Below are positions 9,314-19,351 of a stretch of 64,000 bases of DNA, one piece after another (position 1 is the first letter of the stretch; each line of letters opens with the position of its first letter). The translations under genes and the position numbers were made by a program. The notes under the pieces were generated by a model, which searched no databases, was not told the origin of the DNA, and saw nothing but the letters and a program-made list of their open reading frames with translations. This stretch comes from Tenacibaculum sp. (GTDB taxonomy: Bacteria > Bacteroidota > Bacteroidia > Flavobacteriales > Flavobacteriaceae): contig JAKVCX010000001.1 of assembly GCA_022448525.1 (NCBI GenBank), positions 422,734-486,733 of the forward strand, in the 5' to 3' direction.

Positions 9314-9453
9314 ATTTGCCAACAAGGTGTATAATTAATTGCGGCTGAATTTCCTCGTCGGAAATTCAATCTTATTAATTATCTTTCCGCAATATCGGAA
9401 AATGACTCGCGTCCTTTTCCCGCAAAAAATCATACACAAATACGTTACCACCA
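9314..9453 (+). repeat. attC-like site 7 (class A)
   Basis: TTTGCCAAC...GTTACCACCA around class A body. Confidence 0.92.
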
Positions 9454-9464
9454 ATTACGCAAAA

Positions 9465-10274
9465 ATGAGCGAAATAGAAAATAAAAATCTATATCCAGAC
9501 GAGGAAATATCTGTGTTGAAACACTACTCTGAATTTGATAGTGTTTACGTTGGGCTTCTGCCATTTTTCAGACTTGACAAAAAACATTGTGATACTAACA
9601 GCTCTAAAAAAATAATTTCAATCGAACATGCTAGAGAAAAGGACGAGATTTTTGAAAAAATTGGTAATCACTCAAATGTGACAGTTTATTCTTCAAATGA
9701 ATGCTATCCAACTGATGAAGAAATATCTCAAAATGGAAATAAAGTAACTTGGAAAGAAATAATTCTAAACACAAATCTGAATAACAATAAGGAACTTAAT
9801 AAAGCTTTAATGACTTCCATTGGAGCTTTTAAAAAGAAATTACAACGAGAAGATTTATTAAAGGTTTTAAATCAATATTCGGACAAGAATAAGGTTTGGC
9901 ACCCGACAGAAGGTACTTTTGATTTTTTTACTAAATCGTTAATCTATGAAATATTGACACTGAATGGAATCAGAGAAATAGATGTAGAAGACGAATTTTA
10001 TGAAAACAAAAAAACAATTAATTTGAACGAACTAACCAACGGAGAGTTCTGTGATAAAATTGATTTTAATGATTATTATATTTATGATAAAAACAAGTCA
10101 ATTCTTTTTGCAATCAGTTGGGACTATTTCTTCTTTTTCATTGCTATAAATGAAAGAGTTTTTTCAAAACAATCAATTGAAATAAGTTTTGAAGGATTTT
10201 GGGCAGACGAAAAGTGCAATCATTTATGGACTTGGGAAGAAGGAGAAATCGAAAGGTTATTGAGCAAAAAATAA
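9465..10274 (+). CDS. cassette 8: hypothetical protein
   Basis: ORF with ATG 12 nt after R'; upstream part of track ORF is attC sequence. Confidence 0.7.
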   Translation: MSEIENKNLYPDEEISVLKHYSEFDSVYVGLLPFFRLDKKHCDTNSSKKIISIEHAREKDEIFEKIGNHSNVTVYSSNECYPTDEEISQNGNKVTWKEIILNTNLNNNKELNKALMTSIGAFKKKLQREDLLKVLNQYSDKNKVWHPTEGTFDFFTKSLIYEILTLNGIREIDVEDEFYENKKTINLNELTNGEFCDKIDFNDYYIYDKNKSILFAISWDYFFFFIAINERVFSKQSIEISFEGFWADEKCNHLWTWEEGEIERLLSKK

Positions 10275-10279
10275 AAAAC

Positions 10280-10481
10280 TGGTGGTAACACGGTGTATAA
10301 AACATAGCTAATAAGTGCTAAACCCAAAGGTTTCTGCTTATTTATAAAGTCCGCCAAATTTTTAATTTGGCTTTTAAAATGAGAAAAATTAAAAACAAAA
10401 TATAAAAATTCGGCTCTGTGTTAATCCGAAAAGTTAGTGTCTTTTTGCACGCTACGTTTCATACACAAGTCCGTTAACTAA
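10280..10481 (+). repeat. attC-like site 8 (class C)
   Basis: TGGTGGTAACacggtgtataaaacatag...cacaagtccGTTAACTAA. Confidence 0.88.
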
Positions 10482-10956
10482 CATTGTCGAAAATGATGTG
10501 AAGCTTTCTTTTTGATTAATAAAAGTCAGTTTCAAAATTTAACTTTCTAATAATAATTCCAGTTTTATCCTTTTTTTAGAGAACTAAACGTTTTATGCGT
10601 CGGCTTTTTTTGCCAGCTTCTCTCCTATTTGATTGTCGGTTCTTAGTTTCTGTTTGATACGCTTTTGTTTGATTCCGATAACTCAGCTTATTTTTAACTT
10701 TATGAAAGAACCTCTTTGAGCTTTTAGCAAATGATCGCTTAACGTTCTGTCCCGTTCTTTTTCTAAAAAAAGGCTTTACACAAAACTCAAATCACGCAAA
10801 CTAAATGCAAATAAGGCTTGTAATTACTAATTCACTTTTGGCTGAAAATTGTTCCTTTTTGTAAACGCAAGTATTTGCATTCTGTCTCGTTTGCTTTCTG
10901 TATAAAATTTTCTAATCGCATTAAACTTTGGCTAGTGTTCTCCAACATTAGTTAAC
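10473..10956 (+). other. cassette 9: cassette without detectable ORF
   Basis: Complete ends GTTAACTAA / TTAGTTAAC but no ORF of at least 60 aa on either strand in the track. Confidence 0.75.
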
Positions 10957-11084
10957 AGCGTGTATAAAAAATTGCTGCATTCTCTATAAATCAAAAATTA
11001 TATTTACTTTTAAATCATGAAAAACGAATGAAAAATTGCTACTCAAATCATCGCAACTTTTCATACACAATTACGTTGTAAGTA
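10948..11084 (+). repeat. attC-like site 9 (class D)
   Basis: TTAGTTAACagcgtgtataaaaaattgctgcattc...tcatacacaattacGTTGTAAGTA. Confidence 0.82.
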
Positions 11085-11096
11085 ATACGAAAATCT

Positions 11097-11705
11097 ATGA
11101 AACTGACTTTTTTACTGATTCTATTCCTTTCAATATTTTCCTGTAAATCAGATAAAAAAAAGCACTCGTTAAAGGAAAAGACAAATAAAATTGGAATTAA
11201 AACATTCAAAGTTGACGATAAAAATATTAAAGACAGCATTGTAGAATATATAAAAATTGACGGAGATGAATATGCGAATCAAATTTGGTTAATTAATGAG
11301 TCCAACGATACTATCGGAGGGAATTATTTTAACTCTTACATAAAGGACACAATCAAATTAGGTGAAATAGCAAGATTAAGATTTGTGCTAACCAAACCTA
11401 CAATTGATTGGAATTCTGAAATGTTTGTTTTACTACCTTACGATGATGATGAATTGAACTCGGACTTTTCTAATTTGAGAGAAATAAAGCTTGATACTTT
11501 CCACAGTTTAAAAAATGATGGAATTCCACATCCTGAACTTAATGGCTTAGATTTACCTTTAAATCATATTACAGAGTTTGGATTGGATTTTGAAAATTCT
11601 GGAAAAAAAAGAGTTAGAGGAATTGTAGTTGAAAGAGGAGAAAAGTATAATCAAAAATATGAACGTAGATTATTTTTCGACGAGTCAATTTATATACAAG
11701 AATGA
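11097..11705 (+). CDS. cassette 10: predicted lipoprotein
   Basis: LLILFLSIFSCKSDKK lipobox. Confidence 0.75.
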   Translation: MKLTFLLILFLSIFSCKSDKKKHSLKEKTNKIGIKTFKVDDKNIKDSIVEYIKIDGDEYANQIWLINESNDTIGGNYFNSYIKDTIKLGEIARLRFVLTKPTIDWNSEMFVLLPYDDDELNSDFSNLREIKLDTFHSLKNDGIPHPELNGLDLPLNHITEFGLDFENSGKKRVRGIVVERGEKYNQKYERRLFFDESIYIQE

Positions 11706-11717
11706 ATAAAATAAAAC

Positions 11718-11921
11718 TACTTACAACAAGGGCTATAATTAATACGGGGTTTGGTATTTAATCCAAAGTTTAGTGTATTTTTATAATTTCGTCAAATCAT
11801 TTAGATTTGACTTTTGAATAAGAAAAAATAAAAGCAAACAAAATGCTTCGTCTTAGTGCTTAACCGTGAAGCTATCGCTTCCCTATTCCCGCACTAATCA
11901 TAGCCGAAGCCGTTGTACACA
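11718..11921 (+). repeat. attC-like site 10 (class E)
   Basis: TACTTACAACaagggctataattaatacgggg...catagccgaagccGTTGTACACA. Confidence 0.88.
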
Positions 11922-11943
11922 ATACGCTTGACGTGAAAACATA

Positions 11944-12873
11944 ATGAAAAAACATCTGATTCTAATGACAATTTTATCTTCACTATTTGGCTTCGGTCAA
12001 AATAAATTTGAAAAAATTAAAAAGCACATTATCGAATCTAACTATGATATTGAAAGTTCAGATAAATTAGAAATACTTGATTTAATAAAACCTACAATTG
12101 GAATAAAAACCAAATCGAAAGACGACAATGAAATAGAAATTGGAACTTCTAAAATTGGAGGAAATCCAGACTTACCAAAAGATTTTAAATGGCCAAAATT
12201 TGAAAATGAATATTTGACTTTTTGCGCACAATACGATTTAAGTGAATTGAGTAAATACGATTTACAAAATAATCTTCCAAAAAATGGAATGCTGTATGCT
12301 TTTGTGTTTATTGACCAAAATTATCCTGGCTTTACAAATAAAGAATCAAGTTACAAACTGATTTATCTTGAAAATACTAAAAATATTGAACGGATTGAAT
12401 TCCCGAAAGAATACTTTTTGGAAGGTAAATTTAAGCCTGCTCAAATTGAATATTTTGAGTATTATACATTACCAGATGACGAAAATTATAAAATAAAAAA
12501 ATACGACTCGAAATACAATGACTTTAGCTATTTCTATGAAACTGTAACTGAATTTATTGATAATCTTACTAATCAAGAAACTGATAATTTTCATCAAATT
12601 CTTGGAGAAGATAGGTCTGTTCAGTCAAGTGTAGTATTTGACTTCGCAACTAAAAAATTGGAAATTAAAACTATTGAGGAATACGAATCAAAAAAAGCTG
12701 AAATTGAGGAAATTTCAAAAAAATATAGAATATTATTACAACTCGACTGTAATGACAGAAATTCAGATTTAAGTAGGTTTGGAGGAAATGCAGTAATGTA
12801 TTTTGGAATTGAACCTGAAAATATAGAAAAGAATAATATTGAAAATGTAATTATGGCTTTTCAAGGAACATAG
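11944..12873 (+). CDS. cassette 11: DUF1963 (YwqG-like) protein
   Basis: KIGGNPDLPKDFKWP...FCAQYDLSEL...ILLQLDCNDRNSDLSRFGGNAVMYFGI pattern. Confidence 0.75.
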   Translation: MKKHLILMTILSSLFGFGQNKFEKIKKHIIESNYDIESSDKLEILDLIKPTIGIKTKSKDDNEIEIGTSKIGGNPDLPKDFKWPKFENEYLTFCAQYDLSELSKYDLQNNLPKNGMLYAFVFIDQNYPGFTNKESSYKLIYLENTKNIERIEFPKEYFLEGKFKPAQIEYFEYYTLPDDENYKIKKYDSKYNDFSYFYETVTEFIDNLTNQETDNFHQILGEDRSVQSSVVFDFATKKLEIKTIEEYESKKAEIEEISKKYRILLQLDCNDRNSDLSRFGGNAVMYFGIEPENIEKNNIENVIMAFQGT

Positions 12874-12887
12874 AAAATAAAAAGTAC

Positions 12888-13026
12888 TGTGTACAACAAT
12901 GTATAACCGCAATTACGGCGGATTCGACTACGTCCGAATCCACGCGGAATTGCTAACGTCTGTGCCAAACCGAAAAATAAAAGCATATTAACCCGTAACT
13001 GACGGTTATACCAGACCGTTGGCATT
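12888..13026 (+). repeat. attC-like site 11 (class B)
   Basis: TGTGTACAACaatgtataaccgcaattacggcgg...gacggttataccagaccGTTGGCATT. Confidence 0.88.
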
Positions 13027-13063
13027 CATTAACCAACATTTTCGCAAAAATTGATATTTAGAA

Positions 13064-13435
13064 ATGAAAAAGATTTATTCACTTTTAGCAATCTGTATAT
13101 TATTAACAAGTTGTTTTGATTTATTTGACCCAGCTTATTGGAAGGATGGAGATTATATTTTATCCACTAATCCTGGAGAGCATAGTTGCTTATCACTTAC
13201 CAATGACGGAACTGTACTTTTGGATTGTGTTAAAAGCATTGGAAGCAATAAGGAATATATAATAGCTCAAGAGACAAACGGAAAAAAACAGTTAAATTAT
13301 TGGATAATCAAAAAACTTGAAAACAAATACAAAGAAAAACCAGAAGGTCCTTTTGGATATGATGAATTTGTTGAAATGAAGAAAAAACTTTCAATAGCGG
13401 ATTTGAAATTTGAAAAGGAATTTGGGAAAAATTAA
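13064..13435 (+). CDS. cassette 12: small predicted lipoprotein
   Basis: LLAICILLTSCFDLFDP lipobox. Confidence 0.72.
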   Translation: MKKIYSLLAICILLTSCFDLFDPAYWKDGDYILSTNPGEHSCLSLTNDGTVLLDCVKSIGSNKEYIIAQETNGKKQLNYWIIKKLENKYKEKPEGPFGYDEFVEMKKKLSIADLKFEKEFGKN

Positions 13436-13462
13436 AATATATTACTCAAAGTACTAAAACGA

Positions 13463-13601
13463 AATGCCAACAAGGTGTATAATTAATTGCGGCTGAATTT
13501 CCTTGGCGGAAATTCAATCTTATTAATTATCTTTCCACATCATCGGAAAATGACTCGCGTCCTTTACCCGCAAAAAATCATACACAAATACGTTGTAGCA
13601 C
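13463..13601 (+). repeat. attC-like site 12 (class A)
   Basis: AATGCCAAC...GTTGTAGCAC. Confidence 0.92.
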
Positions 13602-13616
13602 ATTTAAGAAAACCAA

Positions 13617-14168
13617 ATGGCAATAAACCAATTTCTAACATTTGTACTTCCAAGAAAGCCGATTGAAGATAAATATGGCGGAATACCAAAACAGCTTGAA
13701 ATTAAACACGCTGAATGGGAAAAGTATTGGGAAAACTACGATATGGAATTGAATGACGCACCAGAACCTGAATTTGAAGATGCGATTTCAACAAAATGGT
13801 GGAAAGGAATTGAAATTGATATTGTGGAATTGAGAAAAGACATTGACAAAATAATCACTCGTGCGGAATGGAATGGCGGAACGAGTTGGAAAACGGAAAA
13901 AGCGGAATTTGACCACGACTTGAGCATAGATTTTAACGACAAAGAAAATTACATTGAGGATTTTCGATTTCGGACTGACTTAACCGACTCAACTCTGACT
14001 TTTATAAAATCAATGTTGGAATTATGCGACAGAAAAGAATGGATTTTAATGGATGACAAAGGAAATTTGTGCGAACCGAAAATTCAAAATTTAGCTGAAT
14101 TAATTAAAGATTCAGATACGGACAGATTTTTGAGAAATCCGACTGAATTTTTTGAGAATATGAAATAA
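13617..14168 (+). CDS. cassette 13: hypothetical protein
   Basis: 183-aa ORF filling cassette, no signal peptide. Confidence 0.7.
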   Translation: MAINQFLTFVLPRKPIEDKYGGIPKQLEIKHAEWEKYWENYDMELNDAPEPEFEDAISTKWWKGIEIDIVELRKDIDKIITRAEWNGGTSWKTEKAEFDHDLSIDFNDKENYIEDFRFRTDLTDSTLTFIKSMLELCDRKEWILMDDKGNLCEPKIQNLAELIKDSDTDRFLRNPTEFFENMK

Positions 14169-14174
14169 AAAAAC

Positions 14175-14312
14175 GTGCTACAACAATGTATAACCGCAAT
14201 TACGGCGGATTCGACTACGTCCGAATCCACTCGGAATTGCGAGCGTCAGTGCTTAATCGAAAAACAGTAACTTAAAACCCGTAACTGACGGTTATACGAG
14301 ACCGTTATGTGT
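14175..14312 (+). repeat. attC-like site 13 (class B)
   Basis: GTGCTACAACaatgtataaccgcaattacggcgg...GTTATGTGT. Confidence 0.9.
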
Positions 14313-14326
14313 AATTAAAAAAGAAA

Positions 14327-14998
14327 ATGGGCTTAGACTATTCAATAAAGACATATGTTAAAAAAGATAAGATTTCTAAATGCTTAGAGTGGTTTTACAA
14401 AAACACTTACCAATTTGATAAAAAAACTTTTTCAGTTCTAATAAATAATGAACTGTTTGAAATAAATGGAGATGGTGTAAAATTAAATGATTATCAATCC
14501 AATTATATCGATAAAAATGAAGATATTCAGGAGTTTGAAAAAATTTATTTTAATACAAGTTTAATATTTGACATTGATCCCAAGATTATTGCTTCAATTC
14601 CTGGATGGGAATTAGATTACGATATGAATCGACTTAAAGATTTTAAAGAGGATTTTGAAAGTCTATATCTAGGAAACGGGAAAATTATAATTGGCGGATT
14701 TGATTCTACAATTACCAAGTTGAAGAATAGTGAAATTTATGAAATTGAACTAACTGCAGTTACTAGTGATATGAGTATAATGTTGGAAACTTCCATTTCA
14801 GTAAAAAAATGGATTTTAGAATTCTCTAGAATTTCTGATTCTATCCTGTCATATTTAGACTTAGAGCATAACGGTCATAAAATAATGTACTATAAAGGAA
14901 AAGAAATTGAGATCACAATAAGAGAAGGCTTTGAGGAAGGTGAAGAAAATGAATTGAGTTGTTTACTAGATGACTATTTTGCCTTCACATATAAATAA
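14327..14998 (+). CDS. cassette 14: hypothetical protein
   Basis: 223-aa ORF, no recognised motif. Confidence 0.7.
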   Translation: MGLDYSIKTYVKKDKISKCLEWFYKNTYQFDKKTFSVLINNELFEINGDGVKLNDYQSNYIDKNEDIQEFEKIYFNTSLIFDIDPKIIASIPGWELDYDMNRLKDFKEDFESLYLGNGKIIIGGFDSTITKLKNSEIYEIELTAVTSDMSIMLETSISVKKWILEFSRISDSILSYLDLEHNGHKIMYYKGKEIEITIREGFEEGEENELSCLLDDYFAFTYK

Positions 14999-15013
14999 AG
15001 ATTAAACTAAAAA

Positions 15014-15070
15014 ACACATAACACGATGTAAAAATGCATTAAAACGCATTTTACACAAACAGTTGGCTTT
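15014..15070 (+). repeat. attC-like site 14 (short class F, 57 nt)
   Basis: ACACATAACacgatGTAAAAATGCattaaaacGCATTTTACacaaacaGTTGGCTTT single hairpin. Confidence 0.75.
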
Positions 15071-15073
15071 AAT

Positions 15074-15481
15074 ATGAAAATTGAAAATCTAAAACTGACA
15101 ATTGTACTATTATTTTTATTTAGGTTAACCTATGCACAGAAAAATGATATTTTAGATAAACTATGTCATAAAGTGAGATTCTTAAACTCAAAATCATTAG
15201 TTCTAGAAAAAAATTCTCATTTAGTATTAGACTCTATATGTAATATTATTAAAAAAGACTCACTGAATTATATTGTTGAATCCCATTCAGCAACAATGCA
15301 AAACGCAATTGAAAAAACTAAAAATAGAGCTGAATTATTAAGAAAAGAATTAATAAAAAGAGGAGTTAAAAAATCTCGACTGAATTCAATTGGACATGGA
15401 GTAAGCAAAAGAAAATTTATTTGTACAACTAGAGTATGCAACATGCAAAACGAAAGAATTGAAATAAAAAGAATCGATTAA
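15074..15481 (+). CDS. cassette 15: secreted OmpA-like domain protein
   Basis: Signal peptide; KNRAELLRKELIKRGVKKSRLNSIGHG OmpA-like pattern. Confidence 0.6.
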   Translation: MKIENLKLTIVLLFLFRLTYAQKNDILDKLCHKVRFLNSKSLVLEKNSHLVLDSICNIIKKDSLNYIVESHSATMQNAIEKTKNRAELLRKELIKRGVKKSRLNSIGHGVSKRKFICTTRVCNMQNERIEIKRID

Positions 15482-15485
15482 TACA

Positions 15486-15625
15486 AAAGCCAACAAGGTG
15501 TATAATTAATTGCGGCTGAATTTCCTCACCGGAAATTCAATCTTATTAATTATCTTTCCGCAACAACGGAAAATGACTCGTGTCCTTTTCCCGCAAAAAA
15601 CATCATACACAAATACGTTACCTGC
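15486..15625 (+). repeat. attC-like site 15 (class A)
   Basis: AAAGCCAAC...GTTACCTGC. Confidence 0.92.
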
Positions 15626-15635
15626 AAGCCAAAAA

Positions 15636-16328
15636 ATGAGAATCCGAAAGAATATACTGATAATAATAATTTTGCTTATTTGCTCTTGCAATGCAAAAAC
15701 TGAAAGACAAAATCTCAAACAAAATTCGGAACTAATTATAGAGTCGAAAGTAGAGCAAAAAAAAGAATCTGAATCAGATAATGATTACTTAATATCTGCA
15801 GAGCTCTTCGCTAAAGAAGTATTAAAAGAAAACATCAGAACACATGAATTTGACTTGACAAAATTGGAAAAGCCAAGGCACTTGCGAATTTTCCGTGCTG
15901 ATGGACTTGAAAATATAATCGCATATTCTGATAAGAAGTACTCGAAAAATTACAATCTAACTTATTATGAGCAATTCATTCTTTTCGTTGCAACCTATGA
16001 AAACTCCGAAAGCGCAAGGAAAACTTTTGACCGAATAAAATCTGACTCAAAACATGAATATTGGTTTGAATTAAAAGGAGACCTTTCGAAACGAGTAAGA
16101 GCCTTGAATATTGGAGCAAAACCTGGCGGAATGATAACTCAAAATGGAAAGCAAATTTTTAGTTTGGTAAAAACTTGTAGGAAAGTTCCTTTAGGAGCAA
16201 ATTGGACTGAATATGAAAATCGACTATTAAGGTATCTGACAAGAACTGGAAATGAAGAATTTGGAGTTCTACATTCAGGTTGCGGATATGATAAATATGA
16301 ATATAAAACAATAAAAGTCAGCAGGTAA
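15636..16328 (+). CDS. cassette 16: lipoprotein, paralogous to 49239-49934
   Basis: LLICSCNAK lipobox; shared NIRTHEFDLTKLEKP...GAKPGGMI...NRLLRYLTRTGNEEF. Confidence 0.75.
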   Translation: MRIRKNILIIIILLICSCNAKTERQNLKQNSELIIESKVEQKKESESDNDYLISAELFAKEVLKENIRTHEFDLTKLEKPRHLRIFRADGLENIIAYSDKKYSKNYNLTYYEQFILFVATYENSESARKTFDRIKSDSKHEYWFELKGDLSKRVRALNIGAKPGGMITQNGKQIFSLVKTCRKVPLGANWTEYENRLLRYLTRTGNEEFGVLHSGCGYDKYEYKTIKVSR

Positions 16329-16457
16329 CAAAGTGTATAATTAATTGCGGCTGAATTTCCTCCTCGGAAATTCAATCTTATTAATTATCTTTCCAAAACA
16401 TCGGTAAATGACTCGCGTCCTTTCCCGCAAAAAATCATACACAAATACGTTAGCTAC
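16321..16457 (+). repeat. attC-like site 16 (class A)
   Basis: GCAGGTAAC...GTTAGCTAC. Confidence 0.92.
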
Positions 16458-16468
16458 AATTCTTTGAA

Positions 16469-16996
16469 ATGAAAAGACTACTATACCTATTAATTATACT
16501 TTCTATTTATTCTTGTAAAAAAGATTGTATTCTTAATTATGAAATTATTGGACCAGAATATCCATCTCCTTTTATTACTGTCCAAAATGAATTGTTTAAA
16601 AAATTTGATCCTGACATTGATTATGACGTCTATAAGCCAATAAACGTAAATGAATACGAGATTCCTTATATAATGGAAATGATTAAAATCAAGATAACTG
16701 AGCATAAGAGAGCTACAGACAGAATCAAAAATGAGATCTGTAATTATAGCGTTCAGATTTCTGGATTCTATGATGTTAGAAGTAAAACTAAAAAGATATA
16801 TCTAATTTTTGACTACGGTTATATAGATTTTGAAGGCAATAAAGAACTTGAAAAAAAACTTGAAAAAGAGATTGATAATGAGTTGATTGATTCAAGGTAT
16901 TTAGATGTAATGGACGGAGGTGATACTTTTTTTACAGTTATTATAAATACAAAAACTAATACAATTCATAACTTCCATATCAATGGAGAAGCGTAA
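16469..16996 (+). CDS. cassette 17: predicted lipoprotein
   Basis: LLIILSIYSCKKDC lipobox. Confidence 0.72.
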   Translation: MKRLLYLLIILSIYSCKKDCILNYEIIGPEYPSPFITVQNELFKKFDPDIDYDVYKPINVNEYEIPYIMEMIKIKITEHKRATDRIKNEICNYSVQISGFYDVRSKTKKIYLIFDYGYIDFEGNKELEKKLEKEIDNELIDSRYLDVMDGGDTFFTVIINTKTNTIHNFHINGEA

Positions 16997-16999
16997 ACA

Positions 17000-17136
17000 G
17001 TAGCTAACAAAGCGTATAATTAATTGCGGCTGAATTTCCTCATCGGAAATTCAATCTTATTAATTATCTTTCCGCAACATCGGAAAATGACTCGCGTCCT
17101 TTTCCCGCAAAAAATCATACACAAATACGTTGGCAG
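17000..17136 (+). repeat. attC-like site 17 (class A)
   Basis: GTAGCTAAC...GTTGGCAG. Confidence 0.92.
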
Positions 17137-17156
17137 CAATATAACGAAACACGAAA

Positions 17157-17843
17157 ATGGATTGGAGATTTAACACAATATGGTTTGAACAAATAAATTC
17201 CGAATTATTTACGAAATGGGATTTTAAAGAAAAAACTAAAGATAATCTAAATCTTGAAAGTATTGAATATGCAATTCTTTGGTATTTTAAGTATAAAGGA
17301 ATCTCATTTGACTTACTTCCAGAGTCTGATAAGTTGTTGTATTTAGAAATGAATTGGGCAAATTTTAAAGACCTAAATGGAATTGAAAAATACAGTAACT
17401 TAAAAAGATTGGAATTGCATTATTGCACAAAATTAGAAAATGACAGCGGAATTTCCTCACTAAAAAATTCTCTTGAAATTTTGCATATAAATCAGTCAAA
17501 AAAGTTTAAACCTACGCCTGAACTGAATGAATTAAAAAAGTTACAAGTATTGCGACTAAATTCTTGTGGAGAATTGGAAAACTTGAATTTTCTGAAAAAT
17601 TTCCCTGATTTAATTGACTTTAGATTTACAAATACAACAATACTAAATGGAGATTTGACACCAATTTTGGAACATCCTTCAATACGTTCAGTTGGATTTA
17701 TGAATAAACGTCATTACAATTATAAAGACACGCAAATAGGAAAAGAACTGAATTTGAAATCATCGATTGAATACAAAGATTTTGTTTATAAAGGAGAATT
17801 TTCAACTTTTAAGTATAAAAATACTACTGCCAACACCATATAA
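17157..17843 (+). CDS. cassette 18: leucine-rich-repeat-like protein
   Basis: Repeated LxxLxLxxC/N segments (NLKRLELHYCTKLEN, KLQVLRLNSCGELENLNFL). Confidence 0.6.
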   Translation: MDWRFNTIWFEQINSELFTKWDFKEKTKDNLNLESIEYAILWYFKYKGISFDLLPESDKLLYLEMNWANFKDLNGIEKYSNLKRLELHYCTKLENDSGISSLKNSLEILHINQSKKFKPTPELNELKKLQVLRLNSCGELENLNFLKNFPDLIDFRFTNTTILNGDLTPILEHPSIRSVGFMNKRHYNYKDTQIGKELNLKSSIEYKDFVYKGEFSTFKYKNTTANTI

Positions 17844-17963
17844 AATTAATTGCTAATTTTAGATTACTCATGAAAAGTCCTCGCGAACTTCCCGTCTGCG
17901 ATTCATTTACTAACTTTAGTGCGTAGAATACGCAACTAATTTTATACAAATACGTTGTACATT
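17827..17963 (+). repeat. attC-like site 18 (divergent body)
   Basis: CTGCCAACaccatataaaattaattgctaattttag...aattttatacaaatacGTTGTACATT. Confidence 0.8.
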
Positions 17964-17972
17964 ATTAGAAAA

Positions 17973-18497
17973 ATGAACTTTAATCAATACTTTGGGAAAT
18001 ATATATGTGGAGATTTATCTGAAATTGAATACCCTGAATTTGCCATTGCTGGACTTTTGGATGATTTGGATTCAAAATATCTCAGAATTTTGGCTGGAAT
18101 GAAAAGAACTGACGAAATATCTGAACTAAGAAAATATTTAAAATGGTCATTGGAAGAATTGAATATTAAGAAACCAACGATACGAGAAGCAACTCTAACT
18201 TATTCCTCTGGAATTTTAGAAGATATTTTAAATGGAGAAAAAGAAATAATACAAGGCGTTTATGAAATAAAAAACAATGCTTTATCAAACTATGACTTTT
18301 ATGCAGAAAGTGACAAGTATTATTTTGATAGTATTGGTTTTGAACATATTTTTGGTTTATTTAATGCATATTATGACTCATTAGATGAGTTGAAAATTGA
18401 CACAATACATTTAGAAAAGATTGAAAAAGAGCTTTTATTGGAATTGAAAAAATGGAAGCCAAAAATAAAAACAATGTACAACATTGGCTATAATTAA
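17973..18497 (+). CDS. cassette 19: hypothetical protein
   Basis: ORF ends at a stop inside the attC-like site. Confidence 0.7.
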   Translation: MNFNQYFGKYICGDLSEIEYPEFAIAGLLDDLDSKYLRILAGMKRTDEISELRKYLKWSLEELNIKKPTIREATLTYSSGILEDILNGEKEIIQGVYEIKNNALSNYDFYAESDKYYFDSIGFEHIFGLFNAYYDSLDELKIDTIHLEKIEKELLLELKKWKPKIKTMYNIGYN

Positions 18498-18677
18498 TGC
18501 GGATTTTGGTTTTTAATCCAAAGTTTAGTGTATTTTTTATAAGGTCGTCAAATCATTTTGATTTGACTTTTGAATAAGAAAAAATAAAAGCAAACAAAAT
18601 GCTTCGCCTTAGTGCTAAATCGGAAAGCTTCCGCTTCCATATTCCCGCACTAATCATAGCCGAAGCCGTTGTATGCA
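18473..18677 (+). repeat. attC-like site 19 (class E)
   Basis: AATGTACAACattggctataattaatgcgg...catagccgaagccGTTGTATGCA. Confidence 0.88.
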
Positions 18678-18688
18678 ATTAAACCCAA

Positions 18689-19201
18689 ATGACCGAAAAA
18701 GAGGTAAGAAACAAAATAATTGAGATTTTTAAATCGGAAAGAAGTGATTCTTCAGCGGAATTTAATGAATCACATTTTATGGACTTCTTAACAAATCCAG
18801 CGCACGATAAAAACACAATCAAGAATTCATTTAGAGGAGTTAGGAAATACTACCGATTTATGGACAAACTTGAGTTAGAATTTGGAATTTGTTTCAGTCT
18901 TTCTGATTTAGACAAATATTATAGCGTTGACAAACTGACCAAAAAAGTATTGGAAAGAATAAACAAAGGAAAAGGGAATAAAATCATTCTTCAAAGAAGA
19001 AATGAAGAGAAAGAAAAATACACTTTTGAATTCATTCTTTTAATAATTCTCATTGGACTGTTTTACTGGCAAGGAATCAATTGGATTTCAATATTGGCGA
19101 CAATAATATTCGGAATAATAATCTATTGGATTTTAAGTAGTAAGTTTTACAATAAAGGACATATTAAAAAAATGAACGAAAGATTAATGATGAATAAATA
19201 A
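18689..19201 (+). CDS. cassette 20: hypothetical protein with C-terminal TM helices
   Basis: FEFILLIILIGLFYWQGINWISILATIIFGIIIYWIL. Confidence 0.7.
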   Translation: MTEKEVRNKIIEIFKSERSDSSAEFNESHFMDFLTNPAHDKNTIKNSFRGVRKYYRFMDKLELEFGICFSLSDLDKYYSVDKLTKKVLERINKGKGNKIILQRRNEEKEKYTFEFILLIILIGLFYWQGINWISILATIIFGIIIYWILSSKFYNKGHIKKMNERLMMNK

Positions 19202-19202
19202 C

Positions 19203-19342
19203 TGCATACAACAAAGCGTATAATTAATTGCGGCTGAATTTCCTCACCAGAAATTCAATCTTATTAATTATCTTTCCGAAACATCGGAAAATGACTCACG
19301 TCCTTTTCCCGCAAAAAACCATACACAAATACGTTGGTTACA
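19203..19342 (+). repeat. attC-like site 20 (class A)
   Basis: TGCATACAAC...GTTGGTTACA. Confidence 0.92.
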
Positions 19343-19351
19343 ATTTGAGAA

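Noticed and set aside
9339-9464. Recurring N-termini MRLNFLxGNSILLIIFPxxRKMTRVLFPQKIIHKYV in many track ORFs (for example 9339, 15510, 19899, 22432, 37577)
   Set aside because: This is translation of class A attC sequence from a TTG codon; true starts lie just after the R' box
10560-10940. Possible small - strand gene in cassette 9
   Set aside because: - strand is purine-rich like coding strands here, but I found no ORF of useful length; left as non-coding
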